A stretch of DNA of 64,000 nucleotides from Mercurialis annua (lineage: Eukaryota; Streptophyta; Magnoliopsida; Malpighiales; Euphorbiaceae): NCBI RefSeq assembly GCF_937616625.2, contig NC_065576.1, positions 11,410,501 through 11,474,500 of the forward strand. The letters run 5' to 3'. Shown in pieces: positions 1-12,394 of this stretch. Position numbers and translations under genes: made by a program. A model generated the notes under the pieces. That model was not told where the DNA came from, did not search any database, and worked only from the letters and a program-made list of their open reading frames with translations. How positions within the stretch are numbered: the first letter of the stretch is position 1; the number at the start of each line of letters is the position of its first letter.

Positions 1-318
1 CTTCTTGATTAATCATTTAGTGTTTGTAGGTTTGTGATTAGCCTTAAAAAATCACTTTGTGAGTTTGTGTTAGGCTCTAGAAAAACACTTATTGTAATAG
101 TTAGGTGTTAAGCTTAAAATACCCATTAGTGGATTTATTATAAATCTCAATCTTTAATTGAGTAGTGTAGTAGAATCGGTTTGTGATTCGAACCACTCTA
201 AATTGTTTGTATTCTTTCTTCTACCTCTCAAATTCTAAACCAAACACTAATCGCCTTTAAAATTTTAAAATACCTTAGTCACCCCCCCCCCCCCTCTAAT
301 GTAGCATTTGGGATTTCA
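1..318 (+). repeat. 3' part of the 5' LTR of the SIRE-like element
   Basis: This AT-rich sequence ends TTTCA just before a tRNA-Met-type primer binding site, the expected place for an LTR end. It carries a run of 13 C at 282-294. Its start is outside the window and no second LTR copy is present, so the LTR call rests on position only. Confidence 0.55.
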
Positions 319-320
319 AT

Positions 321-332
321 TGGTATCAGATC
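321..332 (+). other. Primer binding site, initiator-Met tRNA type
   Basis: TGGTATCAGATC differs by one base from TGGTATCAGAGC, the standard plant copia primer site complementary to the 3' end of initiator tRNA-Met. It lies two bases after the inferred LTR end and about 80 bp before the gag region. Confidence 0.7.
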
Positions 333-511
333 AAGGTTAGTCATCTTATTGCTTAATTACGAGTTCTTCGATCCAAAAGACTACCGAAAACTTCACTCAT
401 ACTCTTCGAACTTTCTTTGATGGAACGGATCATCCTAATTGAAAATTTCATATGGAAAACTATCTTGATATGGATGGTGCAAACTTATGGCATATGGTTC
501 TTGTTGGTTAT

Positions 512-2949
512 TGTCACGACCCAAATTATTGAGCCGCAACCGGCGCTAGGGAACGGGAGTGGTAGCTCCGGAACCCGTAGCAAGCCTCAAATCACTATTA
601 ATTTTTCGCAAATAATAAACAAATAACATAACGCAACAAAAGCAAGTATACATAACATATATACACAAACATTTACACTAACTGTTCTGCTAACCTCGCG
701 GGATCTAGTTACCGTACCCTGTACGAATTGGCCTCGCGGTACTATATACAAAAGTTAGTGTAACAAAACATATCACAGGCATCTGAGGCCGTGAACAAAA
801 CATAAAACACATAGCCTATCATAAGTATAAACAAGACAGCAAGTAATATGTACACTCAAAATGTAATGTTGTCTAGGCTATGACTCTGTTAACTCTGGAC
901 CACTACTGCAGCACTCACAGAAGTCAGAAAGCTATACATACACGGCTGACTTCTGGACTTCAAAACTGGCTTCTAACTAGGCCCATGCGCTAAATACCTG
1001 AAAGACATCAAAGGTGAGGGGTCAGTATTTGAGAAAATACTGAGTGAGTTTGCATTTACTAACGGTATTATTATTAAAAACATAACATCGCATTTCAAGG
1101 AAACAATAATATAAAAATACATATAAACATGTATTTGATCCGTACGAAACTAATATCCTAGCATGCGACATAACTTTCGAATAATCAAATCATACTAATT
1201 ATATATCGTCCAAGCCAATCATTACATCCCAAGTTGTGAGTCCAACTCACTGGTGGGTCCAACCCACTAGATACGGGGACTCCAGGTTACACCGTAACCA
1301 AGTGCTCACTCGTATCAAATCATTATCCAACTTCGAAATTCTTATTCATATCATGTCATACATATCAATTTATTTCTCAAATGCAAACACACTAGACTGA
1401 CTCGACACTGGTGATCACACAGCCTATTGACACCCAATAGGTAGCTAGTTTCTTCGGATCACATACTAGTTCTCGTATATATATACTTGATAGAAATACC
1501 TAACATTTAATCAGATAATATAACATGCGATGCAATAAACAGTATAAATATCTGTATAAAATAACTTTAATATATAATACACAAAAGTAAAGTGCAACTC
1601 ACTGTGACCGCTATCCAAGTAATGATGTGGTCGATCTGATAGTACGCCCTCGCTAGTCCGCGTCTACTGACCCCACTACTTGCTGACACGTCTGATGCAT
1701 AATAATTAACGTTTAATAGTTAGGTATCAATCTCGTGTTGTTACACGTACATTACTTTTAAGTTCTAGGGTTTTGCTTCATTCTTATACTTATTCACGTA
1801 TTTGATGACTTTTAGTCGTATAAACGACTTAATGAATACCGCTTCTCATTCTCGAGAATCGTATAATATACTTAGCGTTTTCCATTATTGTTGACTATCG
1901 AAAACGTCGAGCTTAGCTCGAGATTTTTGATTCTTAAAATCCGAAATCCGTCTTTTAGAGTCAAACTACTCAAAACGTCAACTATCTAAGTTAAGGTATG
2001 CTCCGAAGGCACGTTGGAGGGAATCAGGGTGCACGGGCGTGCCCGTTGGTGGGTGCACGATCGTGCAACTCAGGTGCACATTCGTGCACCTCTAGTGCAC
2101 GTTCATGCACCACGTGAACAGCCCCACGGAAGTCGATTTCCGAGGTTTCGCCACCATCCCGACGTGCTACACACACCTATACTCAAAACCCGTAACTCCG
2201 TTTTCACCAAAACGTCCTTTTAACCTCGAAAACGTCAAATTCAATTCACACACATTATTAACCCAAAACAGTCACCTATTTCATCATTTTCACACTAATA
2301 ATCAACCTTTTACCTCAGTTTGATGCTCGAAGATGATAGAGCTCCCAATTCCAAAGAGATCGCCGCTTGAATCGCTTGAATCGGACGTCGAACGGAGAAA
2401 CGGCGGCGAAACGATCGTGATCGAAGGTTTTAGCTTCTGGAGCTTTCTTTCTTCCTCTGATTCTTACTTCATTCAAATGGTAACCTTATATATATATGGT
2501 TAAAAGCTCACTTAGTCCTTATTCTTTTTGTTTGTTACCATTTATCTTTTAAACTTTTCTTTCATACGATTTAGTCCATAACTAAATCGATAAATTCTTT
2601 TATTATAACTTATACGTATAATTTATACCCGACAAATAATATGAAACTCGATATTAACATTTTTCCATCAAAACCTACAAATTTCCATTTTCGACACAAA
2701 ATGGCTAAATTACCACTTTGGTCCCTATACTTTATTTTGGACTTTTCCTAACACTTTTCCTTTTTAATTCCAATTCTAACTTTAGAATTGAAATATAACC
2801 GTAATTTCCTCATAATAAATTTCCCGAAATCGACCTACTTGAAATTTATTTACTTTAATTTCTCTGATGTCTTTCTGATATCGCCACTCTGGCAGGTCCG
2901 AACTGGACACGTGACCCAAATAAATAATTAAATCTTTTGGGGTATTACA
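512..2949 (-). mobile_element. Solo LTR, probably Ty3/gypsy, inside the copia gag
   Basis: The insert begins TGTCACGACC and ends GGGTATTACA (TGT...ACA), and is flanked by a perfect 5-bp direct repeat GTTAT (507-511 and 2950-2954). No internal gag-pol coding lies between, so it is a single LTR of 2,438 bp left by recombination. Read on the minus strand it starts TGTAATACCCC and ends GGGTCGTGACA, termini I associate with long-LTR plant gypsy elements of the Tekay/Del type; orientation and lineage are inferred. The short frames at 2014-2323 inside it are chance frames. Confidence 0.9.
2029..2110. repeat. Four near-palindromic GTGCAC(N4)GTGCAC units
   Basis: Units start at 2029, 2053, 2074 and 2095. 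Each is 16 bp, of the form GTGCAC-N4-GTGCAC with 0-3 mismatches (for example GTGCACATTCGTGCAC). Spacing is 24, 21 and 21 bp. The cluster lies inside the solo LTR. Function is unknown; it could be a binding array in the LTR control region or a DNA hairpin cluster. Confidence 0.75.
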
Positions 2950-4541
2950 GTTATGTGGCTCCTACTCAAGAGTTGAATGGTGGTGTCATACCTCGGCCAA
3001 GAAAAGAGTGGACGAAGGATCATGTTCTAGCTAATGCTCTCAACCGGAAGGGTATTTGTATGATCTTTTCTTCTTTGTGTAGGGAAGAGAAAGGAAGAGT
3101 TCAACATTGCACAACGGCTCATGATATGTGGAAGATTCTTGAGAACTCCCATGAAGGAACGGTTCAAGTCAAGAACAAGAAGGTTGAACTTCTTATTGGA
3201 GAATATGAAGGGTTCAAGAACAAGCCAAACGAGACCGTCATCGAAACTACCAATAGACTCTTTGGCATTACCACTAATCTCAAAAAGCTTGGTAAGCACT
3301 ATACTCTTGGTGAAATCAATGGCAAAATTCTTCGTTCATTGCCTCTCCTTGATTGGCAACCGAAGATAACCGCGATTGAGGAATCCCATGACATAAGGAA
3401 TTTGAGAACCGATGAGCTTATTGGAAACTTGCTTCTTCATGAGATGACCTACATGAAAGAAATTAAAAAATTGAAGAAGTCTCAAGAAGAGAAAACTAAG
3501 GGAATTGCTTTGAAGGCTAAAGAAATTGAAAGTAAGGTTGAAGAGGAGCTTAATGCAAGTGATGAAGAAGATGATGAAGATATGGTGCTATTGTATAAGA
3601 AAGTAAGGGAATGGAGGACAAGGAAGAAGTCTCAAGCTCAAAAATATGAGCAAAAGGGTGAGTCCTCAAACTACAAGAGATCATCCAACTCCAAGAAAGA
3701 GACTCCTACTCCTAGAAGAGATGTCACTTGTTATGGTTGTGGCAAACCGGGTCATACTAGACCGGAATGTCGACAAGGGCAAAAGAAATCCTTTCAAAAG
3801 GATAAGAAGGGATTCATCACCACTTGGGATGATGAAAGTGATTATCAATCCGATGAAGAATGCCAAGAAGAGGCAAGAGAAAATCTTTACTTCATGGCTT
3901 TAGTTGATGAGTCTCCATCCGAGGTAAGTACTCCACCCTTTATCTCTTGGGATGGCATAGGTATAGAATCTTATAATAGTACTAGTGATATTGTTGTTAT
4001 GAAAAATGTTGCTAGTGCTACTAATGTTGTCAATATTGAAGATGTTTTGATTGATGATTCTTTGGTTTATGAGATTGATGATGAATGCCATGACATGATA
4101 AATGAGTTAACCAACAAATGTAGTGACTATCATGCCAAAATAAAACTTTTCAAAAAGGAAGCCTTTAAGGCTAACAATGAGATGCTCAATTTGAAGAAAG
4201 AAATTCAAGACTTAAAGCCCTCTTTAGAATCTATCCTTAAGCAAGATGTCAATATCTTGCTTAAGGAAAATGAAACACTAAAGAGTGAAATTCTTTCTCT
4301 AAATAGCTCTATCTCAAGATTTCACAAAGGGAAGAAATCTTTGGACAATCTTCTTGATTCTTAAAGAAACCCAACCATAAAATTTGGGCTTGGCTATAAT
4401 CACAATCCCTCTTCCTCACGTGTGACTACTTTTGTGAAAGCTTCTTCACCTTAAACTTCTTCTATAGAAGTTCCTCCTTCTTTGGTCAAACCAAAAGAGG
4501 TGAAGAAGAGGTATGCTTAAGGTCCCAAGGCTAAGGCATTT

Positions 4542-7500
4542 ATGGCTCCTAAGCCTAAGAGCAAAGTGGGTACAAGACCCCCTAGACATACCTGTGCTTC
4601 TCAATATAGTCACAAATGGGAGAAGAGAAGTATGAAAAAGAATCATGTTCATTCATATCCTTATGCTCATTCTCAAAATAATGCTCATGCATACACTTAT
4701 GATCACTCTTCTGCACATTGCTATGCTCACACATGTGAGGCTCCTAGAGCCAAGACTTTTCCATCTTATGCTCATCTATCCCTTAGACTTCAATGTGCTT
4801 ATTGCATAAGATATGGTCATAAGAATGTTGATTGCTATGTTAGAAAGGTCCAATTGAGGTTAACTCCTTTGGACTATTCTAGTACTAACTTCCAAGGACC
4901 CAATGTGATTTCGGTACCTAAAGTTTGAGTTTGTTTGTTCTAGGTGCCAAAGGAAATCGTGGTGAATAAAACCGAATGGTATGTCGATAGCGGTTCTACT
5001 AGGCACATGACCAGCCACATCTCCAACTCTGGAACATAAAAAGTTGGGAAATGTCACATTCGGTGATGATGCCAAAGATCAAGTTGTGGGGATAGGCAAG
5101 ATAGGTAACTCTTCTTCTCCTTCTATAGAAAATGTATGGCTTGTTAATGGTTTAAAACATAACCTTTTAAGTGTAAATCAATTTTGTGATAAGGGCTATA
5201 ATGTCAACTTTGATTCCAAGGCTTGCTATGTTATCCAACCAATGGATAACACGATTATCTTCAAAGGAAATCGAAGGCAAAACACTTACATAATTGACTT
5301 GGATACGCTTGAAAACAGAGATGGCAAGTGTTTACTATCACTTAGCGATGAATCTTGGTTGTGGTACCGTAGACTTGGTAAAGCTAGCTTAGACCTCTTA
5401 AATGAGATTAGCAAGGATGAACTTGTCAAAGGTTTTACCAAGATAAATTTTTCAAAAGACAAAGTGTGTGGACCTTGTCAAATGGGAAAACAACACAAGT
5501 CTTCTTTTGAAGCTAAAAATGTTGTTTCTACCACTAGATCATTACAATTGCTTGACATGGACTTGTGTGGACCTATGAGAGTTGTTAGTTTGCGTGGCAA
5601 GCATTATGCATTTGTGATAGTTGATGACTACTCTAGATTCACTTGGGATATATTCTTGGCTCATAAGAATGAAGCTTTTAACGGTTTTAAAAGTCTTGCA
5701 AAGCGTGTTCAAAAATAAGATTTGCCTATTTCAAGTATTCAAAGTGATCATGGAACCGAATTTCAAAATGAATTTTTTAAATCTTTCTGTGAAAAAAAAT
5801 GGTATTTTTCATAATTTTTCTTCTCCGAGAACGCCTCAACAAAATGGGATTATTGAAAGGAAAAACCGCACTTTGGTTGAAATAGCTCGATCTATGCTGA
5901 ATGAGTATATGATTTACCCCATTACTTGTGGCCAAAGCTATTAACACCGCTTGCTATATTTCAAACCGTATTTTTAAAAGACCAATTTTAAACAAAACTT
6001 CTTATGAGCTTTGGGTAGGAAGAAAACCCAAGATATCATACTTTAGAGTATTTGGATGCAAGTGCTTCATATTAAACACCAAAGATGACCTTGGAAAATT
6101 TGACTCCAAAACGGATGAAGGTGTATTTTTGGGCTATGCCTCTAATAACAAGTCTTTTAGAGTCTTTAACAAGCGTGCCTTAATTGTTGGGGAGTTTATG
6201 CATGTGGTATTTGATGAATCCTCCAAGAATTTTCTGGAAAATGACTCGTTTGTTCATGATTTTTAGGTTCTTTTGAGGATCTCTCTTTGGTTGAAAATCA
6301 AGAAGCTCCTACAAGTCTAGTGGAGATACCTCAAACACCTCAAGAGGAGACCAAAGTGGAATCTGAATCCCGTCCTCCGGCTCAACCCATCCATGATCTA
6401 CCTAAGGATTGGCCTTTTAACAAAAGTCATCCTCAAGAGTTGATTATTGGTGAGACTTTAAGGGGAGTAAGTACTCGCTCTCAATTTTGTACTTTTGCAA
6501 ATGTTACATTCCTATCTCAATTCGAGCCCATTGAAGTTAGTGAAGCTCTAGTTGATGAATATTTGGTGATTGCTATGCAAGATGAACTCAATGAATTCAC
6601 AAGGAATAAAATTTGGGAGTTAGTCCCTCCTCCTAATGGTCATACCATTATTGGAACAAAATGGGTATATCGGAATAAGTTGGATGAAAACAGAGCAATA
6701 ACTCGGAACAAAACCCGATTGGTTGCTCAAGGCTATAACCAAGAGGAAGGCATTAATTATCAGGAGACATTTTCTCCAGTTACAAGATTAGAAGCAATTC
6801 GTATGTTGTTAGCATATGCATCGTGCATGAATTTCAAACTTTTCAAATGGATGTCAAAAAAGTTCTTTTTTAAATGGTTTTATTAGGAGGAATTTTATGT
6901 TAAACAACCTCTCGGCTTTGAAAATTTTCGGCATCCACAATATGTTTTCAAACTCTACAAGGCTTTGTATGGTTTAAAGCAAGCTCCTAGAGCTTGGTAT
7001 GATAGGTTGAGTAATTTTTTACTTTCAAATGGTTTTTCCAAAGGCAAGGTTGATACAACGCTTTTTACAAAAACTGATAAGCATGATATCCTTTTTGTTC
7101 AAATTTATGTTGATGATATCATATTTGGTGGTACTAATGAGTCTCTTTGTGGAGATTTTTCTACGTGTATGACTATGGAATTTGAGATGAGGGGGAGCTC
7201 AAGTTCTTCCTTGTACTTCAAATCAAACAAAATGCGGACGGCATCTTCATTAATCAATCCAAGTACACCAAGAAAATGCTCAAGAAATTTGGTATCGAGA
7301 CCTCATCAAGTAGCAAGACACCTATGAGTACCACAACAAAATTGGACAAAGATGAATCGGGTAAATGCATTGATATTACAATGTATAGAGGTATGATCGG
7401 TTCACTCCTATATCTTACCGCTATTAGATCCGATATTATGTTTAGTGTATGCTTATGTGCTCGTTTTCAAGCTTGTCCTAAGGAATCACACTTGCATGCC

Positions 7501-7919
7501 GTTAAGCGTATTTCCAAGTATTTGCATGGCACTTTAAACCAATGAATTTGATACCCTAGAAATGTGGACCCTAGGTTGCTTGACTACTCCGATGCCGACT
7601 ATGCGGGTTGTCTTTTAGACTGAAAAGTACCTCCGGGACTTGTCAATTTTTGGGTCATAGTTTGATCTCATGGAGTAGCAAGAAACAAGTATTCGTGGCT
7701 TTGTCAACCGCGGAAGCCGAGTATGTAGCGGCCGTTTGTTGTTGTGCTCAAATTCTTAGGATTAAGCAACAACTTTTGGATTATAGTGTTACACTTAGTC
7801 ACATTCCCATCAAATGTGACAACACTGGTGCAATTAACCTATCCAAGAACCCTATTCAACACTCTAGGAAAATGCATTATTTTCCTATAACTTCGAGGCT
7901 ACAGAGGTTGTACGCTTAA
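4542..7919 (+). pseudogene. pol of the SIRE-like element (PR-IN-RT-RH), broken
   Basis: A protease motif (D-S-G-S) lies near 4984. Integrase follows: zinc-binding CGPCQMGK near 5469, catalytic VDDYSRF near 5620, the SDHGTEF motif near 5743, then TPQQNGIIERKNR near 5831. RT has MYGLKQAPRAW at 6965 and the active-site YVDDI near 7107. RNase H has a YSDADY block near 7585 and LSTAEAEYVAA near 7703. Stops or frame changes fall near 5038, 5716, 5940, 6264, 6884, 7200, 7545 and 7620. Homology ends near 7,880 within RNase H. It cannot encode an active polyprotein. Confidence 0.9.
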
Positions 7920-7979
7920 AAAGTTACAACTAAACACTTTAGTGGGTTACATAAGATTTTGCAACTGAAATCCAAAATA

Positions 7980-10400
7980 TCAGACTGGGCTTATGTACTG
8001 ATAGGTTGTAGCTATTTGGTAGCTTTGGGCAGTAATTGTGACACCGTATAATTTGCCTCCTGGGATGTGCATGAAAGATGAATTCATGTTTTTGATAATA
8101 CTTGGCCCCAGACCATAAAATCCGAAAGTCCAAATGGATATTTTCCTCCAACCGGTGATAGCAGAGCTCAACCAATTATGGGAATTTGGGGTTGGACCTA
8201 TGACATACATAAGCCGCATAATTTTCAAATAAGAACAACACTTACGTGTCCAATTAAAGATTTCCCCGCTTATTCAATGTTGTCTGGTTGGAGCACATAG
8301 GGAAAACTGGCATGTCAACATTGTATGGAACATAATGATTAATTGAAAGACGAGTTTGATTCGCCATAATCTTAATGTCATGCATATTGAGAAAAACGTG
8401 TTTGATAATATTTTCATTACCGTGCTTAACGTTCCCTGGAAAACAAAAAACAATGCAAAATCTCGGGAAGAGTTAAATCAGTTTTGTGATCGTCCGAGTT
8501 TGGCATTTGATTCGGTAACCCGTAAATATCTAAAGGCGTCATATGCTTTGAACAAAGATTCAAAACAAATTCTATTTGAATGGGTTAAACAAATAAAGTT
8601 TCCATATGACTATGTCTCAAACTTGCGAAGGTGTTTCGATTTCGACGGACTAAAGATGATCATCATGAAGGGTCATGACTATCATGTTTTCATGCAGTGC
8701 CTTTTGCCTATTGCTCCTTGGGAGCTTCTTTCGAGAGATGTTTGAGAGCCTATAACAGAGTTGAGTATCTTCTTCAAAAAGTTAACTTCTACATCTTTAA
8801 AGGAGAAAGATCAAATGTGCATGGAGCTTGAAATTCAAAAGATAATGTGTAAGTTGGAAAGTATTTTCCACAAAAAAAAAATTGATTCAGTAGAAGATCT
8901 CCCTATACACCTTCCTTATGAAGTTATGATGGCAGGCCCTGTGCAATATCATTGGATGTATCCATTTGAAAGATAATGTATTCAATTTCTCTTTTACCAG
9001 TTAATAACAAATATTTTTATCAAAATTATTTTTTGATTTCCCATAATTTGAGAAAACTCAAAAGGAAATAAGGGTAAGGTGGAAGGAATCATTAGTAGTG
9101 GATATCTGCTTGGTTAAGTAGCCAAATTTGCGTCTTTTTATTTTAAGGATGATGATCCTATGTTTCCTAGAGTTTTGCAAAGAAATGAAGTTTGTGATGA
9201 TGGTGTCGATGATGATGTCAACAGACTGTCAATTTTCAAACTGATGGGTGCTTTTAAGACAAGGTACATGAATGATATTGAATACGTCGCTGCCCGAAGT
9301 TACGTTCTTTTGAATTTTTCTGAAATCAAATCTAACAAAGAGAAAGATTTATTAAATGGGTTAACTCCATATAAAATCACGACCTTTACACGAAATTTCA
9401 TTTTAATCACGACCTTTAAAAGTTGTTATATAAAAACATGATTTTCCATTTTTTTTTTCAAATTTATCATTTTAGTGTATTTGTTTTTTACTAAATTCTT
9501 CATTAAATCATTAATTAAAGACCCAAATTACAAATCGGTAACCAAATATTATTATCTTTTGACTATAGTATGTAGGATTAGTAATTTTTCGTTAGAAAAC
9601 ATACACCGAATTTTACTTTGGTGATAGATTTAAAACAAAATGAAAGGTCGTGCATTTAAATGCCAACTTTTAAAGATTGTAATTAAAATGAAATTTCGTA
9701 TAAAGGTCGTGATTTCTTGTGGAGTTAACCCTTATTAAATCGCTTAATATTATTTTTCAACTTTCTAATTCAGTACGTCAACTTATAAATTCTTTTGTAT
9801 TCTTTTAAAAGTATTTACGTGGACGAGTTGTATGGAATCAACTCTGAAACCACGTTGCTTGAAATTGAAGCAACGTTAGATACTGAATTTGTCTCATGGT
9901 TTCAACAATATGTAAATATCATTAATTTTTGTTAATTATCATTGACCTTTAGATATAAAAGTGATAATATTTATACATTCTTATGGGGTACAGGCGTAGA
10001 GTCCAACAATTATCAATCCCTATATTTCAAAACTCGCATAGGGACCGCTAAGACAAGTCACAACTTTCTAAGGATATTGTGTAAACATGATTAAATTTCA
10101 GATTCAAGTCAACGGGAAGGATCAAGTTATTTTGAATAGTGAAATATGCGTAAAAGGATTAGTCTATGCTCTAGGCAAAACTGATTTTTATGTAAATTTA
10201 TTAACATTATTGAGTTAGAGTACCCAGCTCTGCCAATAAAAAAGACTCTTATTTAAATGTGATTAGTTCGATCCAACAATTCATGTTGGTATGTCAGTGC
10301 ATGATCGATATAACAAGGTGAGTGTTAATCATAGAAGGAGGTATATCAAATACGAGTCTTTTATTTTTACAGAACAATTTGATCAAGTTCATTAATGCAC
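7980..10400 (+). pseudogene. CACTA (En/Spm) transposase remnant: Tnp2, DUF4218, DUF4216
   Basis: Translated pieces match the usual CACTA order. The Tnp2 core (YNLPPGMCMKDEF) lies near 8046 and its continuation near 8356-8745 (MHIEKNVFDN). DUF4218 has HLPYEVMMAGPVQYHWMYPF near 8908. A YVAARSYVLLNFSE block lies near 9283 and continues past an inserted MITE with EFVSWFQQYV near 9880. The DUF4216 end (VSVNHRRRYIKYE, then EQFDQVH) lies near 10,320-10,395. Stops and frame breaks are scattered through it. No CACTA termini were found, and the left junction cuts into the copia RNase H. Confidence 0.85.
9358..9731. mobile_element. MITE, Mutator type, 9-bp TSD TTATTAAAT
   Basis: The element starts GGGTTAACTCC and ends GGAGTTAACCC. 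The ends form terminal inverted repeats of about 65 bp with few mismatches, each containing ATCACGACCTTTA. It is flanked by perfect 9-bp repeats TTATTAAAT at 9349-9357 and 9732-9740. It is 374 bp with no coding and sits inside the CACTA remnant, so it is younger than that element. Nine-base duplication plus long TIRs is the Mutator-like MITE signature. Confidence 0.93.
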
Positions 10401-11310
10401 CATATAATTACTAATAAACATTAAGCAAAATTGAAAACCAATATAAAACATTCGATATGCTTTATCAAATTAGGAACCCATTGAAACCATAAACCTCAAT
10501 CCATATAAATATCTACTATAATCCTTAATTAATAACCATTATCCTTCGAGACATTGATAGTCATGTCAAGTGATGTACCTATTTGTCGATAATATAGCCA
10601 ACGGATACACTTTATTCTCATTATAGATAGCTACGCCAACCGATACACTTTTTTATCGATAGAAATACCAACCTACGTCATGCATCGAAACCGATGCTTT
10701 TCATATCATTCCAATCCATTTCTTATGACACATGGTACGCACACAGTTCTATTACCGCTCAATAGATAGCTCATTATGGCTGACATGTGGTATATTTGAA
10801 ATTGTTTTCAAAAATTGATATGATAGACACAACAAATATTAACTCAACTAAATTGAGTGATCTTAAGAGTATTGATTAGAATTGACCCCCCTCGTAAAGT
10901 ACAGTATTTTTAAGAATATTAAGTCTTTTAAAAATTGATTTAAAACTTATTTTTTATAATTATTACAAAATATGATTTTAAATACGTTTAAAAGCTGTTC
11001 TGGAAAATGGTTCAAACTATGTTTTTAGAACTCTTTAAAACCATTTTGGAAGAAAAAACACTAAAGTAAGATTCAGAGTACGAAACAAAATCGCACGAGT
11101 AGAATTTTCAAATTTATATGATGGAAATTAGATTCTACAAATACTTTTATAATAAGCCCCTATAATTTATAATCTGATCCATGGTGACTTACCTTAAGAC
11201 ATTGCCAAAAAAAAAAACAAATTACTCTGAAACTCCCCAATTATACCATAATTAATAATTTAATACCTCTTTCAAAATCCTATTTAATGGTCCCTCACTT
11301 TCAGTTTTTG
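10401..11310. other. Non-coding AT-rich stretch
   Basis: No gene is recognisable. A short imperfect repeat (CCAACGGATACACTTT near 10,598 and CCAACCGATACACTTTTT near 10,635) may be subterminal sequence of the adjacent CACTA element, but this is not established. Confidence 0.4.
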
Positions 11311-11319
11311 TTAATTATT

Positions 11320-11485
11320 AGGTTCCTCCATTAATTTTGGCACTTATTTTCAAACGATTTGGTATCCCACTTTCAATTTCGTTAACGATTTGGTCCCTCA
11401 CTTTTAATTTTGTTAACGATTTGATATTTCACCTTTAAACGATTTGATACCTCATTTTCCAATTCCGTTAACGATTTGGTACCAC
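11320..11485. repeat. Degenerate tandem repeat, GTTAACGATTTGGTAC type
   Basis: Near-copies of GTTAACGATTTGGT(A/C)CC followed by TCAC/TTTT recur every 25-40 bp. Units are diverged. No coding sequence is seen. Confidence 0.55.
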
Positions 11486-11797
11486 AAATTAACAAAAGGG
11501 TCCAATAGCTAACGCAATTGAAAGTAGGATTTTTTACACAAATCCCTCAAAAGTGCTATAGTGTTTCACTTTTTCCTCACCATTTTGATTTTGGCAAAAA
11601 TCTCCCAAAAAAAAAAAAGTTTTCAAGAATCCCTCATAACCCAAAATTAAAAAAAAAAGACAATATTGTCCTCACTATTTGGTAACATCTCATTGGTCTA
11701 TATTTTAGTCAATAAAATGTTGACACGTGGCAAATATGGGTTTGGTTAGACCAACCAACCAACCACAACCGACAACCGGTCAAATTCCGGCCCGACC

Positions 11798-11914
11798 GAC
11801 CGGTCAACGGCGGTCAACGCCCGGTCAACGGCGGTCAACGCCCGGTCAACGGCGGTCAACGCCCGGTCAGCTCGGTCAGCGGCGGTCAACTCTCAGTCAG
11901 CGGCGGTCAACTGT
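11798..11914. repeat. 21-bp GC-rich minisatellite built on GGTCAAC
   Basis: The unit is CCGGTCAACGGCGGTCAACG plus C (21 bp), repeated about three times exactly and then in decayed form (GGTCAGC, AGTCAGC). It stands out in a very AT-rich surrounding. An open frame across it (11727-11930) reads as a repetitive Gln/Arg/Ser/Thr/Pro peptide and is best explained by the repeat, not by a gene. Confidence 0.8.
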
Positions 11915-11953
11915 AGTGGTGAGATTTTAAAAGAATTAATAAAATATAATTTT

Positions 11954-12024
11954 GCTCTTAGTGGGATTCGAACCCATGACCTCTCACTCTTTGTTCATGT
12001 GCCTAACCACCAAAGCAAGACATG
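11954..12024 (-). repeat. tRNA-like module (SINE or tRNA remnant)
   Basis: On the minus strand the sequence has a B-box GGTTCGAATCC inside a TGGG/CCCA stem, an A-box-like TGGTGGTTAGGC about 30 bp upstream, and ends that can pair over about five bases. It resembles a tRNA gene or the head of a tRNA-derived SINE. The anticodon arm is not convincing, so it is not called as a tRNA gene. A related module in the opposite orientation lies at 14,011. Confidence 0.5.
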
Positions 12025-12394
12025 CTTGTTGTCTTTATTTACTCTTTAATATTAATACATGTACTCTTTAATAATGTATAAAAAAGCATATAAACTAAAT
12101 ATAACCTACTAAAATGGTTGATTATAAATGATATATATTACAAAACACTAATAAGATATTACTCTTGTCAAAATTTAAATTAAATTACTCTAATTAAATT
12201 AATAGTAGTGTAAATTAAATATTAACTTAAAGTAAACTAAGTTAAATAGATTTTATATATTAATGTATTACAAACACAATTAACTTAATATCAACTCGAC
12301 AAAAAACTCAAAATAGATTATATAAGTTAATTGAGTTGATATTAAGTTAATTTTTAAAATTATAATAATTTATTAAAAAATTTATCTTGCATTG

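Larger units (their letters stand above)
412..4364 (+). pseudogene. gag of the SIRE-like element, split by a solo LTR
   Basis: The nucleocapsid/capsid reading frame starts near 412 and resumes at 2955 after the inserted LTR. When the insert and one GTTAT copy are skipped, the frame continues without shift. A TGA replaces an expected Trp codon at 449-451. The right-hand part runs open to a TAA at 4362-4364. A CCHC zinc knuckle (CYGCGKPGHTRPEC) lies at 3730-3771. A charged acidic/basic stretch comes before it and a heptad-rich, Lys/Glu-rich coiled-coil-like tail lies at about 4080-4360. The first 18 bases of the frame that opens at 2937 belong to the solo LTR end, so the Met there is not a true start. 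Confidence 0.85.
1..7919 (+). mobile_element. Ty1/copia retrotransposon, SIRE-like, decayed
   Basis: The stretch reads in copia order: 3' part of the 5' LTR, primer binding site, gag, protease, integrase, reverse transcriptase, RNase H. The large gag with a coiled-coil tail after the zinc knuckle, and the RT and RNase H motifs, resemble the SIRE/Maximus lineage (inference). The element is dead: it has a TGA in early gag (449-451), many frame breaks in pol, and a solo LTR inserted at 512-2949. Its right end stops inside RNase H near 7,880, where CACTA-related sequence begins, and no 3' LTR is seen. The left edge lies outside the window. Confidence 0.9.

Noticed and set aside
2014..2323. Two frames in the solo LTR
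   Set aside because: They overlap in different frames and lie over palindromic LTR sequence; no domain.
11727..11930. Frame with RSTPGQ repeats
   Set aside because: It is made by the GGTCAAC minisatellite; the 21-bp unit is a multiple of three, so an open frame is expected.
11954..12024. Genuine tRNA gene
   Set aside because: The B box is good, but the anticodon arm and acceptor pairing are poor; a related inverted copy suggests a repeat.
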